Origin: Tepidimonas thermarum
Lineage (GTDB): Bacteria > Pseudomonadota > Gammaproteobacteria > Burkholderiales > Burkholderiaceae_C
Direction of reading: 5' to 3'
Assembly: GCF_007556705.1 (NCBI RefSeq)
Contig: NZ_VJOL01000027.1
Location: forward strand, 1 to 35,895
Length of the DNA stretch: 35,895 nt
In this document: positions 8,403 through 17,604 of the stretch, piece by piece
Position numbering within the stretch: position 1 is the stretch's first letter
Layout: each line of letters opens with the position of its first letter
Position numbers and translations under genes: made by a program
The notes under the pieces: model-generated
Database searches by the model: none
What the model saw: the letters and a program-made list of their open reading frames with translations, nothing else
Told to the model about the DNA's origin: nothing

Positions 8403-8681
8403 GGGGCTCTCCTGTGCGGCGTTGCAGGCGGATTATCGGACACGCCGCGCATGGCAAAACCGCGGGGGCGCACCGGACGCGTCGCACACCCCTGTGGACA
8501 ACATTGTGCAAAAGCCGCTGCATACGTCGGCGCGTCGCGGGGGATGCGTGGTGTGGACAACCCTTCTTCTCTGGTTGGCGCAAAAAAATCGTTTATCGGA
8601 CAACATGTTACAGGGCATAGGAGCGCTGAGGGCAATGGGTTGGCCGGCATGTCGGGGCTGGAGGGGGCTGTGGGCAACCCC
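8403..8681. other. exbB/xseA divergent intergenic region with repeated short motifs
   Basis: No gene fits in this 279-base gap. It holds two exact copies of TGTGGACAA (8493-8501 and 8552-8560) and a one-base variant TGTGGGCAA (8669-8677), all in the same orientation. TGTGGACAA is the complement of TTGTCCACA, one base from the E. coli DnaA box TTATCCACA. There are also two exact copies of TTATCGGACA (8433-8442 and 8593-8602). The stretch 8579-8614 is unusually A/T-rich for this genome and is the likeliest place for the xseA promoter. Confidence 0.6.
8432..8437 (-). promoter_or_regulatory. Possible -10 box for the exbB-to-adk operon
   Basis: GATAAT on the minus strand, preceded by TGTCC, lies about 30 bases before the exbB TTG start. 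A poor TTTTGC-like -35 is 16 bases further upstream. The same CCGATAAT string occurs in front of msbA, which helps a little. Confidence 0.38.
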
Positions 8682-9989
8682 ATGATGCCACGCAGCCCCG
8701 TGACCGAAGACGACGGCCCGGTTTGGTCGGTCGGGGCGCTGGTGACGGCGGTCGCCGACGCCGTGCGGGCGCGCTTCAACCCGGTGCGCGTGCAGGGCGA
8801 AATCTCGGGCTACGTGCGCGCTGGCAGCGGCCATGCCTATTTCACCCTCAAAGACGCACAGGGCCAACTGCGCTGCGCGTTTTTCCGCCGCGCGGCCGAG
8901 GCCAGACCCGTGGTCTTGCGCGAGGGCATGCGCGTGGAGGTGCTGGGGCGGCTCGACGTGTACGCCCAGCGCGGTGACCTGCAGCTCGTGGTCGAGCGCG
9001 TGCGTCCAGCCGGTCAGGGCAGCCTGTACGAGCAGTTTTTGCAGCTCAAGGCCGCGTTGGCCGCCGAGGGGTGGTTCGACACCGCCCGCAAGCGTCCACT
9101 GCCGCCGTTTCCGGCCAGCATCGGGGTGGTGACCTCGCTCGATGCGGCGGCGCTGCGCGACGTGGCCACCACGCTGGCGCGCCGGGTGCCGCATCTGCCG
9201 GTGTGGGTCTATCCCGCGCCGGTGCAGGGCGCCGAAGCACCCGCGCAGTTGTGCGCCGCCCTGCGCCGCGCGTATCAGGATTACCGCGCCAGCGGCGCGC
9301 CGGCGGTGCTGCTGCTGGTGCGCGGGGGTGGCTCGCTGGAAGACCTGTGGGCGTTCAACGACCCGGAGCTGGTGCGCACCCTGGCCCAGGCGCCCATGCC
9401 GGTGGTGTGCGGCGTTGGCCACGAAACCGACGTGACCCTGGCCGATTTCGTGGCCGATGTGCGCGCGCCCACGCCCACGGCCGCGGCCGAGCTGTGCGCG
9501 CCGGCCACGCAACTGTTGCAACAAGCCCTGCAGCGCCAGGCCGAGCGCTTGCACGAGGCCGTGTGGCGCCGGCTGGACACCCAGGCGCAAACCTTGGACC
9601 GGCTGGCGCAGCGCCTGGGCCGGCCGGCCGCGCGGCTGGGGCGCGAGCAGGCGCGCCTGCTCGCGCTCGAACACCGGGTGCGGGCCGCTGCCGTGCTGCG
9701 GGTGGACCGGCAGCGGCAGCAGCTGCTGCAGCGGCAGCAAGCGTGGCAGGCCTTGCTGCGGCGCGATCGGGAGCGCCACCACCAGCGCCTGATGCGCTGG
9801 CAGGCCCAGCTGGCGCTGCTCGACCCGCGCCTGGTGCTGCAACGGGGCTACGCCCTGGTCACCGATGCCCAGGGGCGCGTCGTCACGCGCGCCGACCAGA
9901 CGCGCGCCGGCGAGGCGCTGCAGGTGGCCCTGGCGCGTGGGGCGCTGGACGTGCGCGTGGCCGCGGTGCGCAACGACGCCAGCGCCTGA
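8682..9989 (+). CDS. xseA: Exodeoxyribonuclease VII large subunit
   Basis: XseA with several copies of XseB forms exonuclease VII, which degrades single-stranded DNA from both ends into oligonucleotides in repair. The 435-residue frame has an N-terminal OB-fold (VWSVGALVTAV, then VQGEISGYVRAGSGHAYFTLKD). The catalytic core contains RGGGSLEDLWAFNDPELVR and GVGHETDVTLADFVADVRAPTP, and a long arginine/glutamine-rich coiled coil covers about residues 270-390. The frame is open far upstream, but homologues begin about ten residues before VWSVG, so ATG 8682 or 8685 is chosen over 8649. A GGAGG-like stretch is 14 bases upstream, rather far. xseB is not in the window. sodB follows 105 bases downstream. 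Confidence 0.96.
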   Translation: MMPRSPVTEDDGPVWSVGALVTAVADAVRARFNPVRVQGEISGYVRAGSGHAYFTLKDAQGQLRCAFFRRAAEARPVVLREGMRVEVLGRLDVYAQRGDLQLVVERVRPAGQGSLYEQFLQLKAALAAEGWFDTARKRPLPPFPASIGVVTSLDAAALRDVATTLARRVPHLPVWVYPAPVQGAEAPAQLCAALRRAYQDYRASGAPAVLLLVRGGGSLEDLWAFNDPELVRTLAQAPMPVVCGVGHETDVTLADFVADVRAPTPTAAAELCAPATQLLQQALQRQAERLHEAVWRRLDTQAQTLDRLAQRLGRPAARLGREQARLLALEHRVRAAAVLRVDRQRQQLLQRQQAWQALLRRDRERHHQRLMRWQAQLALLDPRLVLQRGYALVTDAQGRVVTRADQTRAGEALQVALARGALDVRVAAVRNDASA

Positions 9990-10046
9990 CCCCGCACCTG
10001 CGCCAGGGGGATCGCCCGCGGTCCGGCGCGGTGCGGCCGCCTTCCC

Positions 10047-10052
10047 TACAAT
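10047..10052 (+). promoter_or_regulatory. Possible -10 box of sodB
   Basis: TACAAT lies 42 bases before the sodB ATG in the xseA-sodB gap. No good -35 is visible. The leader has AGAGGA about 9 bases before the ATG. Confidence 0.4.
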
Positions 10053-10094
10053 CGAGGCGCTTTTGCACAACCACTCTGGAAGAGGACACACGCC

Positions 10095-10682
10095 ATGGAA
10101 CACACCCTGCCGCCCCTGCCGTTTGCCATCGACGCCCTCGAGCCCTACTACTCCAAGGAAACCCTCGAGTACCACCACGGCAAGCACCACAACGCCTACG
10201 TGGTCAACCTGAACAACCTGCAAAAGGGCACCGAGTACGAGTCGATGACGCTGGAGGAGATCATCCGCAAGGCGCCCAACCCCGGTCCCATCTACAACAA
10301 TGCCGCGCAAGTGTGGAACCACACCTTCTTCTGGCACTGCATGAAGCCCAACGGCGGTGGCGAGCCCACCGGCGCGCTGGCGGCGGCCATCAACGCCAAG
10401 TGGGGCAGCTACGCCGCGTTTCGCGAGGCCTTCGTCAAGAGCGCGGTGGGCAACTTCGGCTCGGGCTGGACCTGGCTGGTCAAAAAGCCCGACGGCAGCC
10501 TCGACATCGTCAACACCGGCGCAGCGGGCACGCCCCTGACCACCGCCGACAAGGCGCTGCTGACCGTGGACGTGTGGGAGCACGCCTACTACATCGACTA
10601 CCGCAACCTGCGCCAGAAGTTCGTGGAAACCTTCCTGGACAAGCTGGTCAACTGGGACTTCGTGCAGGCCAACTTCGCCTGA
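10095..10682 (+). CDS. sodB: Superoxide dismutase [Fe]
   Basis: SodB converts superoxide to oxygen and hydrogen peroxide in the cytoplasm. All four metal ligands are visible: the His of TLEYHHGKHHNAYV, the His of AAQVWNHTFFW, and the Asp and His of DVWEHAYYIDY. The Gln in NNAAQVWNH is typical of the iron form, whereas manganese enzymes usually carry Gly there. GNFGSGWTWLV is the expected central motif. The length of 195 residues is near the E. coli FeSOD (193). It ends nine bases from the stop of the convergent DUF192 gene. No Fur box or small-RNA site was recognised. Confidence 0.98.
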   Translation: MEHTLPPLPFAIDALEPYYSKETLEYHHGKHHNAYVVNLNNLQKGTEYESMTLEEIIRKAPNPGPIYNNAAQVWNHTFFWHCMKPNGGGEPTGALAAAINAKWGSYAAFREAFVKSAVGNFGSGWTWLVKKPDGSLDIVNTGAAGTPLTTADKALLTVDVWEHAYYIDYRNLRQKFVETFLDKLVNWDFVQANFA

Positions 10683-10691
10683 AGCCGCGCC

Positions 10692-11243
10692 CTAGCGCGT
10701 ACCAAACGGCGCGCCCGCGAGGCGAAAGCCCGCGGCGATGCCGCGCTTGCCAAACCAGCCCTGCGCCATCTCCAGCACGTACCGCACCGGTTCGCGCGAG
10801 CAGTGGCTGGTGTCGTCGAGCGGCTGCATGTCCGCCATGTTGACGATGCGGCCGTCGTCGGCGATGAAGGCGGCCGTCAGCGGAATGTAGGTGTTGCGCA
10901 TCCAAAAGCACTGCACCGCGGGCGCCTCGAACACAAACAACATGCCCTCGTTGGGTCCGAGTTCGCGCCGCCACATCAGGCCGATGGCGCGCTGCTCGGG
11001 GGTTTGCGCCACCTGCGCGTCGATGCGATGCATCCCGGCGCGCAGCGCGACGCGGGGCAAATCGGTTTGCGGCCGTTCGGCAGGGCGTGGCTGGGCCATG
11101 CCGGCGTTGGCGGCCAGCAGCGCCAGCGCGACGCCACCGGTCAACAGTGCACGCCGCCCCCGGTTGGCGGTGCCGTATCGGCGCGACGAGGTCGTGCAGG
11201 TGCCCGCCAAGGGGGCAAACGCGCCGTGACGGGGAGGAAGCAT
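10692..11243 (-). CDS. DUF192 family secreted protein
   Basis: The C-terminal 120 residues match the DUF192 family: VAQTPEQRAIGLMWRRELGPNEGMLFVFEAP, then CFWMRNTYIPLTAAFIADDGRIVNMADMQP, then the GWFGKRGI motif near the end. The function of DUF192 is unknown. Members are small and usually exported. An N-terminal basic stretch with two arginines (GRRALLTGG) is followed by a hydrophobic core ending in AANAGMAQ, a likely signal peptide. The start is uncertain. ATG at 11243 gives 183 residues with a long basic leader and no clear Shine-Dalgarno sequence, and a later non-ATG start just before the arginine pair is possible. It is convergent with sodB and divergent from icd. Confidence 0.85.
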   Translation of the reverse strand: MLPPRHGAFAPLAGTCTTSSRRYGTANRGRRALLTGGVALALLAANAGMAQPRPAERPQTDLPRVALRAGMHRIDAQVAQTPEQRAIGLMWRRELGPNEGMLFVFEAPAVQCFWMRNTYIPLTAAFIADDGRIVNMADMQPLDDTSHCSREPVRYVLEMAQGWFGKRGIAAGFRLAGAPFGTR

Positions 11244-11271
11244 GGCGTCAGGTCCGCGGAGGTTTTCTCGA

Positions 11272-11277
11272 TAGAAT
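11272..11277 (+). promoter_or_regulatory. Possible -10 box of icd
   Basis: TAGAAT, in the context TCGATAGAATCGA, lies 64 bases before the icd start. The same hexamer is found upstream of yebC and the YeeE-type gene in this window, which supports a shared -10 sequence. No clear -35 is visible. Confidence 0.42.
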
Positions 11278-11340
11278 CGATTGTAGAGCCCAGCACCCAC
11301 CCGGTGCCCGGGCACGACACCCCATACGGAGACCCCGCTC

Positions 11341-12594
<1,254 letters not shown>

Positions 12595-12599
12595 TGCGC

Positions 12600-12625
12600 C
12601 CGCGCTGCGGCGCGCCGCAGCGCGG
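12600..12625. repeat. 26-base perfect palindrome behind icd
   Basis: Bases 12600-12612 are the exact reverse complement of 12613-12625, centred between GCGGCG and CGCCGC. All but one pair are G/C. It starts five bases after the icd stop codon. In RNA it would fold into an extremely stable hairpin, about 45 bases before the T-tailed terminator hairpin. Confidence 0.9.
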
Positions 12626-12667
12626 CCGCGCCCGAGGCGCCCGTGCCGGCCGCGCGCCGCATCCATG

Positions 12668-12696
12668 CCGCCGCCCCTGGGGCGGCGGTGTTTTTT
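12668..12696 (+). terminator. Rho-independent terminator of icd
   Basis: An 8-bp GC stem (CCGCCGCC 12668-12675 and GGCGGCGG 12681-12688, loop CCTGG) is followed after TG by six T residues (12691-12696). It lies between icd and clpS on the plus strand. Confidence 0.88.
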
Positions 12697-12758
12697 GCGC
12701 GACGGACGGCGTGGCCTGCTGCCTGCGCGGATGTTCGATTTATTGCAGAATGTTTGCC

Positions 12759-13106
12759 ATGGCCACGACACCCAAACAACCCGATCTGACCCCGAGCGTG
12801 CCCGGCGGCGGCGATGCGGTGGTGTTGGAACGTCGCCGCCAGCGCGTGCAGCCGCCCAAGATGTACCAGGTGGTCCTGCTCAACGACGATTTCACGCCGA
12901 TGGAGTTCGTTGTGCGCGTGCTGCAGGAGTTTTTCAACAAGGACCGCGAGACGGCGACGCAGATCATGCTCAAGATTCATGTCCACGGACGCGGCGTGTG
13001 CGGCGTCTACACCCGCGATGTCGCCACCACCAAGGTCGAGCAGGTGACCCAGGCTGCGCGCGCGGCGGGGCATCCCCTGCAATGCGTGGCCGAACCGGTT
13101 GAATAA
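12759..13106 (+). CDS. clpS: ATP-dependent Clp protease adaptor protein ClpS
   Basis: ClpS delivers N-degron substrates to ClpA for degradation by ClpP. The 115-residue protein has a flexible N-terminal tail (about residues 1-33, including the basic run [10 protein letters not shown]). The folded core then begins at [24 protein letters not shown], which includes the Asn-Asp-Asp of the N-degron pocket. [17 protein letters not shown] follows, the ClpA-binding side. An ATG three codons upstream (12750) is possible. No Shine-Dalgarno sequence is visible for either, and CAGAAT at 12746-12751 could be a -10 box placing transcription almost at the start codon. clpA follows after 81 bases. Confidence 0.97.
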   Translation: MATTPKQPDLTPSVPGGGDAVVLERRRQRVQPPKMYQVVLLNDDFTPMEFVVRVLQEFFNKDRETATQIMLKIHVHGRGVCGVYTRDVATTKVEQVTQAARAAGHPLQCVAEPVE

Positions 13107-13187
13107 CGCGGTTCGCGCCCCACATACCCGAGTGTGCCGGTGGATGCATCGCGCTACAGTTGAAACCCGAAGTGAAGGAAGTGCCCC

Positions 13188-15521
13188 ATGATTGCCCAGG
13201 AACTTGAAGTCAGCTTGCACATGGCCTTTGTCGAGGCCCGGCAGCAGCGGCACGAATTCATCACGGTCGAGCACCTGCTGCTGGCGCTGCTGGACAACCC
13301 CAGCGCGGCCGAGGTACTGCGCGCGTGCAACGCCAACATCGACGATTTGCGCAAGTCGCTGACGACCTTCATCAAAGACAACACCCCCACGGTGCCGGGC
13401 ACCGAGGAGGTCGACACCCAGCCCACGCTGGGGTTCCAGCGCGTCATCCAGCGCGCCATCATGCACGTGCAGTCCACGGGCAACGGCAAGAAGGAGGTCA
13501 CCGGCGCCAACGTGCTGGTGGCCATCTTTGGCGAGAAGGACTCGCACGCCGTGTACTACCTGCACCAGCAGGGCATCACGCGGCTGGACGTGGTCAACTA
13601 CATCGCGCACGGCATCCGCAAGGGCGACACGCCCGAGCCGGCCAAGTCCAACGACGGCGCGGCGCCCGAGAGCGAAGAAGCGAGCGAGGCCAAAGGCAAC
13701 GAGAAGGCGTCGCTGCTGGAGCAGTTCACGCAAAACCTCAACCAACTCGCGCGCGAGGGCAAGATCGACCCGCTCATCGGGCGCGACTACGAGGTCGAGC
13801 GTGTCATCCAGATCCTGTGCCGCCGGCGCAAGAACAACCCGCTGCTGGTCGGCGAGGCGGGCGTGGGCAAGACCGCCATCGCCGAGGGGCTGGCGTGGCG
13901 CATCGTGCAAAAGGATGTGCCCGAGGTGTTGGCCGACGCCACGGTGTACTCGCTCGACATGGGCGCCCTGTTGGCGGGCACCAAGTACCGGGGCGATTTC
14001 GAGCAGCGCCTCAAGGGCGTGCTCAAGACGCTCAAGGACAAGCCCAATGCCATCCTGTTCATTGACGAGATCCACACGCTGATCGGGGCGGGTGCCGCCT
14101 CGGGCGGCACGCTCGATGCGTCCAACCTGCTCAAGCCGGCGCTGTCCAGCGGCCAGCTCAAGTGCATCGGCGCCACCACCTTCACCGAGTACCGCGGCAT
14201 CTTCGAGAAGGACGCGGCGCTGTCGCGGCGCTTCCAGAAGGTGGACGTGGTCGAGCCCACGGTGGAGCAGACGATCGAGATCCTCAAGGGCCTGAAGTCG
14301 CGCTTCGAGGAGCACCACAGCGTCAAATACGCGGCGGCGGCCCTGCAGGCCGCGGCGGAGCTGTCGGCCAAGTACATCAACGACCGCCACCTGCCCGACA
14401 AGGCCATCGACGTCATCGACGAGGCCGGTGCCGCGCAGCGTGTGGCCGCGCCGTCCAAGCGCAAAAAGACCATCGGCAAAGCCGAAATCGAGGAAATCGT
14501 CGCCAAGATCGCCCGCATTCCGCCCGCCAGCGTCTCCAGCGACGACCGCAGCAAGCTGCAAAACCTCGAGCGCGACCTCAAGGCGGTGGTCTTTGGGCAG
14601 GACAAGGCGCTCGAACTGCTGGCCTCGGCGGTCAAGATGGCGCGCTCGGGCCTGGGCAAGCCGGACAAGCCCATCGGCGCTTTCCTGTTCAGTGGCCCCA
14701 CGGGCGTGGGCAAGACCGAAGCCGCCAAGCAGCTGGCGTATATCCTGGGCATCGAGCTCATCCGCTTCGACATGTCCGAGTACATGGAGCGCCACGCGGT
14801 CAGCCGCCTCATCGGCGCGCCGCCCGGCTACGTCGGCTTCGACCAGGGCGGGCTGTTGACCGAGGCGATCAGCAAGAAGCCGCACTGTGTGCTGCTGCTC
14901 GACGAAATCGAAAAGGCGCACCCGGACATCTTCAACGTGCTGCTGCAGGTGATGGACCACGGCACGCTCACCGACAACAACGGGCGCAAGGCGGATTTCC
15001 GCAATGTCATCATCATCATGACGACCAATGCGGGCGCCGAGACCATGAACAAGTCCACCATCGGCTTTACCACGCAGCGGCAGGCGGGCGACGAGATGGC
15101 CGACATCAAGCGCCTGTTCACGCCGGAATTCCGCAACCGGCTCGACGCCATCGTCAGCTTCAAGCCGCTCGACGAGCAGGTCATCCTGCGCGTGGTGGAC
15201 AAGTTCCTGCTGCAGCTCGAGCACCAGCTGGCCGAGAAGAAGGTCGAAGTCACCTTCACCGACGCGTTGCGCCGCTACCTGGCCAAGAAGGGGTTCGACC
15301 CGCTCATGGGCGCGCGGCCGATGCAGCGCCTCATCCAGGACACGATCCGCCGCGCGCTGGCCGACGAGCTGCTCTTTGGCCGCTTGGTCGATGGCGGGCG
15401 CTTGACCGTGGACATCGAAACCCCGGCCGATGGCGGCGAGCCGCAGGTCAAGCTCGACATCCAGCCCCTGCCCAAGAAGGAGGGCCGGCGCGCCGAGCCG
15501 GAAGAAGCCACGGCGGATTGA
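13188..15521 (+). CDS. clpA: ATP-dependent Clp protease ATP-binding subunit ClpA
   Basis: ClpA is the AAA+ unfoldase that feeds ClpP and partners with ClpS. The 777 residues contain an N-domain (1-140), an acidic linker (about 150-180), AAA+ module 1 with Walker [10 protein letters not shown] near residue 222, and AAA+ module 2 with Walker [10 protein letters not shown] near 503. The module 2 arginine/sensor motif is [16 protein letters not shown]. The IGF/IGL-type loop used to dock ClpP is represented by the TIGFTTQ segment near residue 625. There is no long middle domain, which separates it from ClpB. The ATG at 13188 has GAAGGAAG nine bases upstream, a strong ribosome-binding site. A short unrelated spacer with no terminator separates it from convergent ogt. 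Confidence 0.98.
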   Translation: MIAQELEVSLHMAFVEARQQRHEFITVEHLLLALLDNPSAAEVLRACNANIDDLRKSLTTFIKDNTPTVPGTEEVDTQPTLGFQRVIQRAIMHVQSTGNGKKEVTGANVLVAIFGEKDSHAVYYLHQQGITRLDVVNYIAHGIRKGDTPEPAKSNDGAAPESEEASEAKGNEKASLLEQFTQNLNQLAREGKIDPLIGRDYEVERVIQILCRRRKNNPLLVGEAGVGKTAIAEGLAWRIVQKDVPEVLADATVYSLDMGALLAGTKYRGDFEQRLKGVLKTLKDKPNAILFIDEIHTLIGAGAASGGTLDASNLLKPALSSGQLKCIGATTFTEYRGIFEKDAALSRRFQKVDVVEPTVEQTIEILKGLKSRFEEHHSVKYAAAALQAAAELSAKYINDRHLPDKAIDVIDEAGAAQRVAAPSKRKKTIGKAEIEEIVAKIARIPPASVSSDDRSKLQNLERDLKAVVFGQDKALELLASAVKMARSGLGKPDKPIGAFLFSGPTGVGKTEAAKQLAYILGIELIRFDMSEYMERHAVSRLIGAPPGYVGFDQGGLLTEAISKKPHCVLLLDEIEKAHPDIFNVLLQVMDHGTLTDNNGRKADFRNVIIIMTTNAGAETMNKSTIGFTTQRQAGDEMADIKRLFTPEFRNRLDAIVSFKPLDEQVILRVVDKFLLQLEHQLAEKKVEVTFTDALRRYLAKKGFDPLMGARPMQRLIQDTIRRALADELLFGRLVDGGRLTVDIETPADGGEPQVKLDIQPLPKKEGRRAEPEEATAD

Positions 15522-15589
15522 CGCGGTCGCTGCCTCGCCGCCGCGGCGTGGTGCGGCCTGGCGTGGCGTTGTGAGGGACGACCGCGGGG

Positions 15590-16090
15590 TCAGGCTGCGG
15601 CTTCGAGCGCCAGCAGCGCCCGTTTGCGTGCCAACCCCCAGCGGTAGCCGCCCAGGCCGCCGTCGCTGGCCACCACGCGGTGGCAGGGGACGATGACCGC
15701 CAGCGGGTTGGCGGCGCAGGCTTGCGCCACCGCGCGCGCGGCGCGCGGCTTGCCCAAACGGGCCGCCAGCGCCCCATAACAGACCGTTTGGCCAGGGGGA
15801 ATGGTGCGCAGCAGCGCCCACACGCGCTGCTGGAAGGGTGTGCCGCGGATGTCCAGCGGCAGCGCCCAGGGGCGCTGCGGCGCGGCCACCAGGTCGGCGG
15901 CCTGGCGCGCCCATGCCTGCACCTGGGCATTGCCCGCTGCGAGGGTGGCACCGGGCCAGCGTCGGCGCAGATCGGCCTGCAGCGGCGCCACATCGTCCCC
16001 CAGCAGCAGGGCGCACAGGCCGCGCGGCGTCGCGGCCACCAGTACCCAACCCAGCGCGCTTGGCGCAACAGCGGTGTGCAGCGTTTCCAT
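15590..16090 (-). CDS. ogt: Methylated-DNA--[protein]-cysteine S-methyltransferase
   Basis: This suicide repair protein transfers the alkyl group from O6-alkylguanine in DNA to its own cysteine. The active-site motif PCHRV is at 135-139, with the acceptor Cys136 preceded by NPLAVIV. The DNA-binding helix IPPGQTVCYGALAARLGKPRAARAV carries the usual pattern of the Ogt/Ada C-terminal domain. LGGYRWGLARKRALLALE closes it. The length of 166 residues suits Ogt. There is no Ada-type AraC domain. It is divergent from sbcB, with only 47 bases between the starts. TACACT at 16097-16102 on the minus strand sits six bases before the ATG, which suggests a leaderless transcript. Confidence 0.95.
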   Translation of the reverse strand: METLHTAVAPSALGWVLVAATPRGLCALLLGDDVAPLQADLRRRWPGATLAAGNAQVQAWARQAADLVAAPQRPWALPLDIRGTPFQQRVWALLRTIPPGQTVCYGALAARLGKPRAARAVAQACAANPLAVIVPCHRVVASDGGLGGYRWGLARKRALLALEAAA

Positions 16091-16096
16091 CGGTCC

Positions 16097-16131
16097 AGTG
16101 TACGGCCATCCGTGCCGGCTGCGGTTACGAT
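16097..16131. promoter_or_regulatory. Divergent ogt/sbcB promoter region
   Basis: The 47-base gap holds TACACT on the minus strand (16097-16102), six bases before the ogt ATG, and TACGAT on the plus strand (16126-16131), six bases before the sbcB GTG. Neither gene has a Shine-Dalgarno sequence. If these are -10 boxes, both mRNAs would begin at or within a base or two of the start codon. -35 matches are poor. Confidence 0.35.
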
Positions 16132-16137
16132 GGCAGG

Positions 16138-17604
16138 GTGAGTGCTGACGCCCATACCTTCTTCTGGCACGACTACGAAACCTTCGGCGCCGACCCGCGG
16201 CGCGATCGGCCGGCCCAGTTTGCTGGCTTGCGCACCGATGCGGACCTCAACCCGATGGGCGAGCCGGTCGTGTGGTACTGCCAGCCCGCGCAGGATTATT
16301 TGCCCGACCCCGAGAGCTGCCTGATCCCGGGGATCACGCCGCAGCAGTGCCAGGCCCGCGGCATGAGCGAACGGGCCTTTGCCGAAGCGCTGCTGGCCGA
16401 GCTGGAACGCCCCGGCACGATCGGGGTAGGCTACAACTCGATCCGCTTCGACGACGAGTTTACGCGCCACCTGCTGTGGCGCAACCTGCTGGACCCGTAT
16501 GGACGGGAGTGGCGCAACGGCTGCAGCCGCTGGGACTTGCTGGACGTGGTGCGCATGACCTGGGCCCTGCGACCGGCGGGGATCGAGTGGCCCACCAACG
16601 GCGAGGGCAAGCCCAGCTTTCGGCTCGAGCACCTGACCGCTGCCAACGGCTTGGCGCACGAGCAGGCCCACGACGCGCTGTCCGACGTGTACGCGACACT
16701 GGCGCTGGCGCGCCTGATCCGGCAGCGCCAGCCACGGCTGTTCGACTACGCGCTGGGCTTGCGTCGGCGTGACCGCGTGCTGCAGGTGCTCGGGCTGCCG
16801 GCGAACGCGGGCCAGGTTCGGCCGTTCGTGCACGTTTCCGGCCGCTTTCCGGTGGAGCGGGGGTGTTTGGCGGTGATGTGGCCGTTGGCCCAGCATCCGA
16901 CCAACCGCAACGAGCTGCTGGCCTGGGACCTGGCGCACGACCCGCGCGAACTGGCCGACCTGCGGCCCGACGAGGCGCGTCGGCGGCTGTTCACGCGCCA
17001 AGGCGATTTGCCCGAGGGCGTGCGGCGCTTGCCACTCAAGAGCGTGCACCTGAACCGCTCGCCCATGGTCGTCGCCGGCATGGAGGTGCTGCGCAGCGGC
17101 GCGGCCGAGCGCTTCGGCCTGGATCTGGCGCAAATCGAGCGCCACGCAGCGTGGGCGGCGGGATTGCCCGATCGGGGGTCGCTGTGGGCCGCCCTGTTCG
17201 GGCGCGAGCCGGGCCAGGAAGCCGTCGATGTCGATGCGGCGTTGTACGACGGGTTTGTCGGCGACGATGACCGGCGCCGTCTAATGCGGCTGCGCGCACT
17301 GGACCCGGCCGATCCGGCCTGGCGGCAATGCGGCTTTGACGATGCGCGCCTGCCGGAGCTGGTGTTTCGCTTCCGCGCCCGCAACCACCCGCAGTCGCTG
17401 GACGCCGACGAGCGCGCGCGCTGGCGCGCGCACTGCCGGGCGCGCATCGTGGACGGCGCCGGCGGCCATGCACCGTGGGCCGACTACCGCGCGCAACTGG
17501 AGGCGCGCATCGCCCTCGCGCGTGCGCAGGGGGATGCGCGCGCGCTGGGCCTGTTGGCGGCCGTGGCCGACTACGCCAGCGAGCGGGTGGCGGCCGTGAG
17601 TTGA
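16138..17604 (+). CDS. sbcB: Exodeoxyribonuclease I
   Basis: ExoI degrades single-stranded DNA 3' to 5' and acts in mismatch repair and recombination control. The DEDDh nuclease domain opens with FFWHDYETFGADPRRDRPAQFAG (catalytic Asp12 and Glu14). It continues with GYNSIRFDDEF and EQAHDALSDVYATL, which give the third acid and the His/Asp of motif III. SRWDLLDVVRMTWALRPAGI and FRLEHLTAANGL are near-identical in type to E. coli ExoI. The length of 488 residues compares with 475 in E. coli. The start is GTG at 16138, two codons before the conserved region. The frame is open further upstream, but that sequence only overlaps ogt. Its last 34 bases overlap the convergent GGDEF/EAL gene. Confidence 0.97.
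   Translation: MSADAHTFFWHDYETFGADPRRDRPAQFAGLRTDADLNPMGEPVVWYCQPAQDYLPDPESCLIPGITPQQCQARGMSERAFAEALLAELERPGTIGVGYNSIRFDDEFTRHLLWRNLLDPYGREWRNGCSRWDLLDVVRMTWALRPAGIEWPTNGEGKPSFRLEHLTAANGLAHEQAHDALSDVYATLALARLIRQRQPRLFDYALGLRRRDRVLQVLGLPANAGQVRPFVHVSGRFPVERGCLAVMWPLAQHPTNRNELLAWDLAHDPRELADLRPDEARRRLFTRQGDLPEGVRRLPLKSVHLNRSPMVVAGMEVLRSGAAERFGLDLAQIERHAAWAAGLPDRGSLWAALFGREPGQEAVDVDAALYDGFVGDDDRRRLMRLRALDPADPAWRQCGFDDARLPELVFRFRARNHPQSLDADERARWRAHCRARIVDGAGGHAPWADYRAQLEARIALARAQGDARALGLLAAVADYASERVAAVS

Noticed and set aside
8493-8677. Replication origin
   Set aside because: DnaA-like boxes are present, but no dnaA, dnaN, gyrB, rpmH or parAB lies nearby and the boxes are not the canonical TTATCCACA. 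Kept only as a motif cluster.
15523-15585. Inverted repeat GCGGTCG/CGACCGC between clpA and ogt as a terminator
   Set aside because: The loop is about 50 bases and there is no T-run. Seven-base GC matches at this distance are expected by chance here.
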